Part shown: positions 51,161 to 56,801 of the stretch, one piece after another | Position numbering within the stretch: position 1 is the first letter of the stretch | Layout: each line of letters opens with the position of its first letter | NCBI RefSeq assembly: GCF_014207135.1 | Contig: NZ_JACHCC010000012.1 | Location: forward strand, 179,569 to 236,369 | Origin: Pedobacter cryoconitis | GTDB taxonomy: Bacteria; Bacteroidota; Bacteroidia; Sphingobacteriales; Sphingobacteriaceae | DNA length: 56,801 nt | Direction of reading: 5' to 3' | Translations under genes and position numbers: made by a program | The notes under the pieces: model-generated | The model's input: only the letters and a program-made list of their open reading frames with translations | What the model was told of the DNA's origin: nothing | Database searches by the model: none

Positions 51161-54100
51161 ATGAATTTTAGTGCATTCTTTAAGACTGTACCTCGAATAC
51201 AGTATAAATTCTCCCAATTATTACTCGTAATGAAACTTTCTATCATTTTGTTATTCACTGGATTAATGCAGGTTCATGCCAGCGTTTACAGTCAGAAGAT
51301 AACGATCAGACAAAAAAATGTTCCGATAGCAGTGGTATTAAAAGCTATTGAGAAACAAAGTGATTATCTCTTTTTATATGACAATCTGGAGTTGTCAGAG
51401 GCTGCCAGAGTCTCGGTTGATATTCATAATGGTACGGTCGGACAAATACTTGATCTGTGCCTGAAAGACAAATCTTTAACTTACCGGATTTTTGAAAAGA
51501 ATATCGTGATCAGAAAGAAAGAACTCTCTGTAAAGGGTATTTCCTTTCAGCCGATAAAAGGTAAGGTACTAGATGAAAATGGGCAACCGATTATCGGAGC
51601 AAGTATTATGATTAAAGGAACCAAAACTGGGGTAGTTACTGATGTAAATGGTAGTTTTAGCATCAGTGCTTCTCAGGGGGCAACATTGGTTATTTCATTT
51701 ATTGGCTATAGCGCAAAGGAAATTGTCGTAGGCACCGATCAGCAATACACGGTTTCTTTAGTACCTGAGGAAAACAAGTTAACAGAAGTTGTGGTGACTG
51801 CCCTGGGGATTAAACGCTCGGAGAAATCTTTGGGTTATGCGGTTCAGAAGGTATCTGGTAAAGACCTGCAAACGGTTAAAGGGGTAGATGTGGGAACCTC
51901 GCTGACGGGTAGGGTAGCTGGTCTGGTCGTGAAGAACTCTACAGAGTTCAATGCCAGACCTACATTGGAACTGAGAGGTGAAGCTGCTATTCTGGTAGTT
52001 GATGGTGTTGATTATGATAATTTATCCCTAAGGGATATTCCTACTGATGATATTGAAAGTATAGACATCCTGAAAGGTCCTACAGCATCTGCACTTTATG
52101 GTGCCAGGGCAAAGGGAGGCGTTTATCTGATTACGACTAAAAAGGGTGCCGACGGAAAGGGGTTCTCTGTTAATGTAAATAGCAATACGATGTTCCAACT
52201 GGGCTATCTGGCTATTCCTAAAGTCCAGAGTTCTTATGCACGTGGACAGAATGGTAAACTGGATAATGATTATGTATGGGGCCCGCGTCTGGATGCTGGT
52301 AATACGGCAAGAGACTGGAACCCTGTGACTAAACAGTTTGAAGACAATATGCCTTTACGTTCTGTGGGTAAAGATAACCTGAAGAATTTTACCAGTACAG
52401 GTATTATCGCAAATAATAATATAACTGTTGCACAAACTGGTGAAAATGGAAGTTTTAAAATCGGTCTGAACCATGTTTATAATAAGGGGCAGTTTCCAAA
52501 TCAGGGCCTGAACATGATCAATCTGACTTCAGGGGGAGAGATCAAAATCAATGATAAATTTAAGATAGAAAGCCATTTTGGTTTAAGCCGCCGGAATGCT
52601 TCGCAAATCTGGGGAAGTGGTTACCAGAATCAGGGTTATTTGTATCAGCTGGTGATGTGGACCGGAACAGAATATGATATCAGGGATTATAAGGATTATT
52701 GGAAAGTGCCCAATCAGACACAAAACTGGATGTATACCAACTGGTATGATAATCCTTATCTGATTGCTTATGAAAAGTTAGATGCCATTCAGCAAAATAC
52801 GGTGAATGCAAGTGTTACGGCTAATTATAAGTTTACACCAGATTTGAACCTGATGCTTCGCCTGGGTTATGATAATTACAGCAACAGGGAGACTATGCGT
52901 AATCCTACAGCGAATATCTTTTCAACCCGGGGAGGCTGGGATGCCAAAGGGATGTACAGTGTCAATGATACCAAAGGATACAGCACAAGTAATGATTTAA
53001 TCCTGTCGTATAATAAAAAAGTAAATAAATTCTCTTTTGAAACGCTTGCGGGAGGTAACTTTTTCCATAAAGAAGATCAGGGTTTATATGCTGTAACTAA
53101 AAATGGATTGATCTCTCCGACTTATTTTTCTTTGAACGGTTCTATTGAGCCCCCAAGAATTACGCCTTATTTTTCACCTAAAGAGTCAAGTAGTTTATAT
53201 GCCAGGGCTGCGGTAGGATGGAACGAAGCTGTTTTCCTTGATTTTACAGGACGTAATGACTGGATTTCTACACAACCTCAGACGACAAGGTCTTATTTAT
53301 ACCCTTCGGTTGGTTCAAGTGTGGTGATCTCGCAGCTGGTTAAATTACCAGAGGTGATTGATTTGTTTAAAGTAAGGGGCTCGTTCGCTGTGTTTAAGAC
53401 TCCTGCGGATATTTTTGCGACCAATATTAATTATGCGACCACAAGTGCTGCCTGGAATAATCTGAATTCGGCAAGTTATCCTTCAAAATTATTAGGTGGT
53501 GGCGATGTTCTTCCAAGTTCTCAGCGAACCTGGGAAATTGGTACGGCCGGATATTTATTTAAAAAGAGATTGCATTTTGATGTGGCTTATTTTAATAAGT
53601 ACTATTATAATCAGCAGACTAATGCTACGATCCCTTCTACTTCGGGCTTTGCCTCAACGTTGGTGAATACTCAGGAAACTTATACCCGCCGGGGGATAGA
53701 AATTACGGTTGACGGTTCGGTGATCAAAAACAGGAATTTTGAATGGTATTCTACCATTAACTGGTCGAATCAGCACAGGTATTATGATAACCTGGACCCT
53801 GTTTATTCTGCAGATGCGCTTTGGGTAAAAAAAGGTCAGCGTCTGGATACTTATACCAGCAATTACTGGTTAACCGATCCTGCCGGAAACGTAATTTATA
53901 ATAACGGAATGCCGGTGGGTAGCGATTATCAAAAGAAATACGGTTACGGGGAACCTGATTTCAGCTTTGGTTTCATTAACAATTTTACCTATAAAAACTG
54001 GATGCTTGGTGTCAATATAGATGGCAGGATCGGCGGGCTGATGTATAATTATATCTATGATAAAATGTGGGACTCGGGGACTAATCCGGAATCTGATAAT

Positions 54101-54514
54101 CAATATCGTTATGATCAGGTAGTTAATGGTTTAAATAATTATATAGGAAAGGGTGTTAAAGTGATTTCGGGTAAGGCTACTTATGATAAATATGGCAACA
54201 TTACCAGTGACACGCGTCAGTATGCACCGAATGATGTGCCGGTAGGTTATCAGAATTTTGCCCAGAACTACAGAGGGGGAGATAGAGGTATACAGAATGA
54301 ATCTTTTATTAAACTGAGGGAAGTTTCTTTAGGATACCGTATACCGGCAAAGGTAACGGCTAAACTTGGTGTTAAGACTGCCTCTTTATCATTAACGGGA
54401 CAGAACTTATTCTTATGGACAAAATTCAAGTTCTCTGATCCGGATGTGGATACGGAAAACCTGAATTCACCTTCTCAACGAATGGTTGGATTTAATGTAA
54501 GAGTTGGATTTTAA
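51161..54514 (+). CDS. SusC-like TonB-dependent receptor with STN domain (pair 3)
   Basis: About 1117 residues from the ATG at 51161; 51134 is also possible. Long signal region (LLLVMKLSIILLFTGLMQVHA), then the STN signalling domain (~residues 45-125: VYSQKITIRQKNVPIAVVLKAIEKQSDYLFLYDN... VGQILDLCLKDKSLTYRIFEKNIVIRKK), which contacts FecR. After it come CarboxypepD_reg-like (IKGKVLDENGQPIIGASIMIKG), plug (LRGEAAILVVDGVDYDNLSLRDIPTDDIESIDILKGPTASALYGARAKGGVYLITTKKG) and barrel ending NVRVGF. Positively regulated through the adjacent sigma/FecR pair. Confidence 0.94.
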   Translation: MNFSAFFKTVPRIQYKFSQLLLVMKLSIILLFTGLMQVHASVYSQKITIRQKNVPIAVVLKAIEKQSDYLFLYDNLELSEAARVSVDIHNGTVGQILDLCLKDKSLTYRIFEKNIVIRKKELSVKGISFQPIKGKVLDENGQPIIGASIMIKGTKTGVVTDVNGSFSISASQGATLVISFIGYSAKEIVVGTDQQYTVSLVPEENKLTEVVVTALGIKRSEKSLGYAVQKVSGKDLQTVKGVDVGTSLTGRVAGLVVKNSTEFNARPTLELRGEAAILVVDGVDYDNLSLRDIPTDDIESIDILKGPTASALYGARAKGGVYLITTKKGADGKGFSVNVNSNTMFQLGYLAIPKVQSSYARGQNGKLDNDYVWGPRLDAGNTARDWNPVTKQFEDNMPLRSVGKDNLKNFTSTGIIANNNITVAQTGENGSFKIGLNHVYNKGQFPNQGLNMINLTSGGEIKINDKFKIESHFGLSRRNASQIWGSGYQNQGYLYQLVMWTGTEYDIRDYKDYWKVPNQTQNWMYTNWYDNPYLIAYEKLDAIQQNTVNASVTANYKFTPDLNLMLRLGYDNYSNRETMRNPTANIFSTRGGWDAKGMYSVNDTKGYSTSNDLILSYNKKVNKFSFETLAGGNFFHKEDQGLYAVTKNGLISPTYFSLNGSIEPPRITPYFSPKESSSLYARAAVGWNEAVFLDFTGRNDWISTQPQTTRSYLYPSVGSSVVISQLVKLPEVIDLFKVRGSFAVFKTPADIFATNINYATTSAAWNNLNSASYPSKLLGGGDVLPSSQRTWEIGTAGYLFKKRLHFDVAYFNKYYYNQQTNATIPSTSGFASTLVNTQETYTRRGIEITVDGSVIKNRNFEWYSTINWSNQHRYYDNLDPVYSADALWVKKGQRLDTYTSNYWLTDPAGNVIYNNGMPVGSDYQKKYGYGEPDFSFGFINNFTYKNWMLGVNIDGRIGGLMYNYIYDKMWDSGTNPESDNQYRYDQVVNGLNNYIGKGVKVISGKATYDKYGNITSDTRQYAPNDVPVGYQNFAQNYRGGDRGIQNESFIKLREVSLGYRIPAKVTAKLGVKTASLSLTGQNLFLWTKFKFSDPDVDTENLNSPSQRMVGFNVRVGF

Positions 54515-54533
54515 TTAAATAAAGATAGATATC

Positions 54534-56090
54534 ATGAAAATTTTAAAATATATATTATTGTTGCCGGCAATGGTTATGATGCTTGGCGGTTGTCAGAAGT
54601 ATGATGTCCTGAACACAAATCCGGACGCGACGACGCAGGTTAACTCGGCCATGCTGGCAACGACCTTAATTCTGAATATCACGCGCACAGGAATCAGTAC
54701 GCAGAAGAGTTTTATGCAACCATTTTTGCTGGGTAAATACGTGACCTGGGGGGAAGGACAGGAGAATTTCCAGTTCAATAAATTGAACAAGACTGATTTT
54801 GATGGGGTAAGAGTACTGAGAAATATTAAGCCAATGGTCAATTATGCCACAACTGATGGATTGAAAAAATCATATCAGGCTTTGGGGCATTTCATGAATG
54901 CCTGGCAGTTTTTTATGAATACGATGCAGGTTGGTGATATGCCATATACGGATGCTGTAAAAGGAGAATCTGATCATATTTTGCAACCTAAGTATGATAC
55001 ACAGAAGACAGTTTTCCTGGGTATATTAAATGAACTGGACCAGGCAAATCAGTTGTTCGCAGATGGAACTGATTTTGCTGGTGATCCGATTTATGCTGGA
55101 AAAGTGGATAACTGGCGCCGGTTAACGAACAGTTTTGAATTGCATGTTTTACTGAATTTGTATAAAAAAACTGGGGATGTGGATTTAAAAGTGATAGAAA
55201 GATTCAAGGATATTGTGGCTAATCGTCCGCTGATGCGGGATTATAAGGACAATTTTGCCCTGGCTTATAACGCTACTGCCGGTCAGAATTATCCCTGGTC
55301 TGATGTTCCGGCAGGTTCTGGGAATTCATTTGTGAAATCAAACTATACGATGTTATCGAATAACCTGCTTGATCCTTTAAAAAGTTTAAAAGACAGAAGG
55401 TTGTTTTACTTTGCTAAACCGTCACCGGTTAAAATTGCGGCAGGGGTGGATCAGTCGGATTACAATGCTTATGTTGGGGTAGAACCTTCGGATGCATTTA
55501 CTGCACTGCAGACTATCAGGGTAAATAAGAATTATTCAGATCTTAATAATCGTTATGTACAATTGGTGAATGCTGAACCGGTAAGTGTTTTTAGCTACTG
55601 GGATTTGCAGTTTGCTTTATCGGAAGCTACAGTAAGGGGATGGATCAGTGGTACTTCTGCTCAGTCTTATTATGCAGCTGGTATCATTAATTCTATGAAA
55701 TTTATAGTAGCCAATACGCCTGACCTGGTAGATTATCACCATAATATGAAAATGGATGATGCTTATATCAATGCATTTCCTTCTTCGGCCGGAGTTGCTT
55801 TAAGTGGTACAACTGAACAACAGATCTCACAGATCTTAACTGAGAAATATGTTTCTAATTTTCTTCAGGGCAGTAAATTTATTTCCTGGTTTGAAAACAG
55901 GAGAACGGGGTATCCGGTTTTTAAGCTGAATCCTCAGTCGAATTTAAATATTCCTTCTTCTAATTTTCCGGTACGCTGGCTCTATCCGGATGCAGAACTG
56001 AATTATAATTCTGTAAATGTAAGTGCGGCGATTGCCAGTCAGTATAGCGGTAGTGATGATACGAACCAGCTGATGTGGTTGTTGAAATAA
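54534..56090 (+). CDS. SusD-like surface lipoprotein (SusD-like_2 type, pair 3)
   Basis: A 518-residue lipoprotein (signal LLPAMVMMLGGC, Cys about 20) with NTNPDATTQVNSAMLATTLILNITRTG near the N-terminus, LGHFMNAWQFFMNTMQVGDMPYTDAVKG and NWRRLTNSFELHVLLNLYKKTGD. These are features of the SusD/RagB superfamily branch pfam12771, which differs from the two other SusDs in this window. It caps the SusC-3 barrel, and the gene follows it by 19 bp; a strong terminator ends the four-gene locus. Confidence 0.92.
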   Translation: MKILKYILLLPAMVMMLGGCQKYDVLNTNPDATTQVNSAMLATTLILNITRTGISTQKSFMQPFLLGKYVTWGEGQENFQFNKLNKTDFDGVRVLRNIKPMVNYATTDGLKKSYQALGHFMNAWQFFMNTMQVGDMPYTDAVKGESDHILQPKYDTQKTVFLGILNELDQANQLFADGTDFAGDPIYAGKVDNWRRLTNSFELHVLLNLYKKTGDVDLKVIERFKDIVANRPLMRDYKDNFALAYNATAGQNYPWSDVPAGSGNSFVKSNYTMLSNNLLDPLKSLKDRRLFYFAKPSPVKIAAGVDQSDYNAYVGVEPSDAFTALQTIRVNKNYSDLNNRYVQLVNAEPVSVFSYWDLQFALSEATVRGWISGTSAQSYYAAGIINSMKFIVANTPDLVDYHHNMKMDDAYINAFPSSAGVALSGTTEQQISQILTEKYVSNFLQGSKFISWFENRRTGYPVFKLNPQSNLNIPSSNFPVRWLYPDAELNYNSVNVSAAIASQYSGSDDTNQLMWLLK

Positions 56091-56112
56091 CAGATTATCT
56101 TTAGTCCTGATC

Positions 56113-56157
56113 AAATGGCCGGATAACTAATTAAAAAGGTTATCCGGCCATTTTTGT
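56113..56157 (+). terminator. Terminator after susD-3
   Basis: A perfect 15-bp stem (AAATGGCCGGATAAC with its complement), 11-nt loop and T-run. Confidence 0.92.
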
Positions 56158-56261
56158 TTTGAGTGTTTTAAAACCGACTATAAATATAGGACAACTTGTA
56201 AACTTATCGTAGTATAGGACAGTGACAAACAAGTTGTAGTTCTAGCCGGTTTCTGTTTAAT

Positions 56262-56348
56262 GTTGAAGCAGGTTTGAAGCACGGTTGAAGCAGGTTTGAA
56301 CCAGGTTTAGGTGCTTCAACCATGCTTCAAACCTAGTTCAAACCTGCT
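56262..56348. repeat. Cluster of direct and inverted GGTTTGAA/GTTGAAGCA repeats
   Basis: GTTGAAGCAGGTTTGAA occurs exactly twice (56262-56278, 56284-56300). A 20-bp arm (56289-56308) is complementary at 19 of 20 positions to 56329-56348 with a 20-nt spacer, and that spacer carries inverted GCTTCAAC units matching the direct repeats. The whole could fold into a branched cruciform or RNA. The 56091-56451 gap also has the susD-3 terminator and no other recognisable feature. Confidence 0.75.
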
Positions 56349-56451
56349 AGAATAGAGTTTAGAAACTAAATGAAGTTATAATTGTATATTAAGAATAGTT
56401 AACTATCTTTAATAGAAAATAAAGGTAGTTTTTGTAAATAAAAATACGGTT

Positions 56452-56801
56452 ATGGCAGTATTAAGAAAAGGCTCGAATGAAGGATTTACAGGTAAAATCG
56501 GCAATACTGTAACTTACAGATTGTATGGGAAAATTGTAAAAAGAACCATTGGTATGCGTACAGACGCACCCACTGTACCGGTATTATCCAGTTGGCAGGC
56601 AACAGCAGTAACTTCAACTTTTCTGAAATCTATCAAAGAGTTTATCAAAGTTGGATTTGAGCTGGAGGCAAAGCGAGTTTCTAAAAGCTATCATGATGTG
56701 GCCGCTTCATATACCAGGTTAAATGCAATTACCGGTACATATCCTTCGCAACATATTGATTTTACCAAAGTTTTATTGAGCAAGGGCAAAATGCCGGAAA
56801 C
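56452..56801 (+). CDS. DUF6266-like protein, 5' part
   Basis: The first 116 codons are present and the frame is open to the window end. It starts MAVLRKGSNEGFTGKIGNTVTYRLYGKIVKRTIG and continues with VPVLSSWQATAVTSTFLKSIKEFIKVGFELEA. The N-terminal pattern, a Gly-rich GFTGKIGNTV turn followed by a basic strand, resembles DUF6266 proteins found in Pedobacter and relatives, for which no function is known. No signal peptide. It is separated from the sigma/SusCD locus by a terminator and the repeat cluster. Confidence 0.7.
   Translation, partial: MAVLRKGSNEGFTGKIGNTVTYRLYGKIVKRTIGMRTDAPTVPVLSSWQATAVTSTFLKSIKEFIKVGFELEAKRVSKSYHDVAASYTRLNAITGTYPSQHIDFTKVLLSKGKMPE

Noticed and set aside
56262..56348. 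CRISPR-like repeat array
   Set aside because: Only two exact direct repeats, no regular spacers, and inverted copies; better described as a hairpin-forming repeat.

Overview
The window is about 56.8 kb of AT-rich chromosome from a member of the Bacteroidota, most likely Sphingobacteriaceae and probably Pedobacter or a close relative. This is judged from protein content, not from a database search. Support comes from three SusC/SusD-type outer-membrane uptake pairs, DUF5686, DUF2490 and DUF6266 proteins, a FecI/FecR-type sigma/anti-sigma pair, LytTR two-component proteins, and repeated Bacteroidota-type -7 promoter elements (TAnnTTTG) just upstream of start codons. No rRNA, tRNA, CRISPR array, prophage or transposase gene was seen. 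Genes are dense and apart from the two end fragments all look intact.

Region by region. 1-3000: the 3' end of an isoaspartyl peptidase followed by an exported cyanophycinase (two steps of cyanophycin or beta-aspartyl dipeptide breakdown), then a methyltransferase / GNAT / cupin operon. 3000-9700: a large DUF5686 outer-membrane protein, a divergent HxlR regulator/VOC pair with two palindromes, a GNAT-peroxiredoxin operon divergent from a MocR-type regulator, and a small orphan gene. 9700-17500: an exported WrbA-RidA fusion divergent from an AraC regulator; DUF2809; a CreD unit (membrane protein, winged-helix regulator, creD) with matching operator-like palindromes; then an AraC regulator, a Tet(X)-like flavin monooxygenase and an exported RidA. 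17500-33000: SusC/D pair 1 (plus strand), a nitrilase-family amidohydrolase behind a 30-bp inverted repeat, an AraC regulator, a GNAT/NTF2-like fusion, an esterase, MscS, SusC/D pair 2 (minus strand) and a Shelph-type phosphatase lipoprotein. 33000-40600: a quinone-oxidoreductase-like enzyme, a dicarboxylate symporter, a CitMHS citrate transporter with a DUF2490 protein, a LytS/LytR-type two-component pair and an alcohol dehydrogenase. 40800-48900: MetNIQ methionine importer; DUF5655; a PchR-like AraC regulator divergent from a YbtPQ/IrtAB-type ABC pair; a YciI-like protein. 49000-56100: ECF sigma, FecR and SusC/D pair 3 with an STN signalling domain. The window ends in an inverted-repeat cluster and the start of a DUF6266 gene.

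The observation I would follow first is in the leaders of SusC pairs 1 and 2. Each has a candidate -7 element and then a short ORF ending in a Cys/Arg cluster (IRCCRS and MCRCKG), 110-170 nt before susC. The third, ECF-controlled pair has no such ORF. This suggests leader-peptide (possibly cysteine-responsive) control of SusCD transporters as an alternative to the sigma/anti-sigma mode. Other candidate regulatory systems visible from sequence are the CreD regulator palindromes, the HxlR double palindrome, the AraC direct repeats at the WrbA-RidA fusion, and the 11-bp inverted repeat between the PchR-like regulator and the ABC pair.
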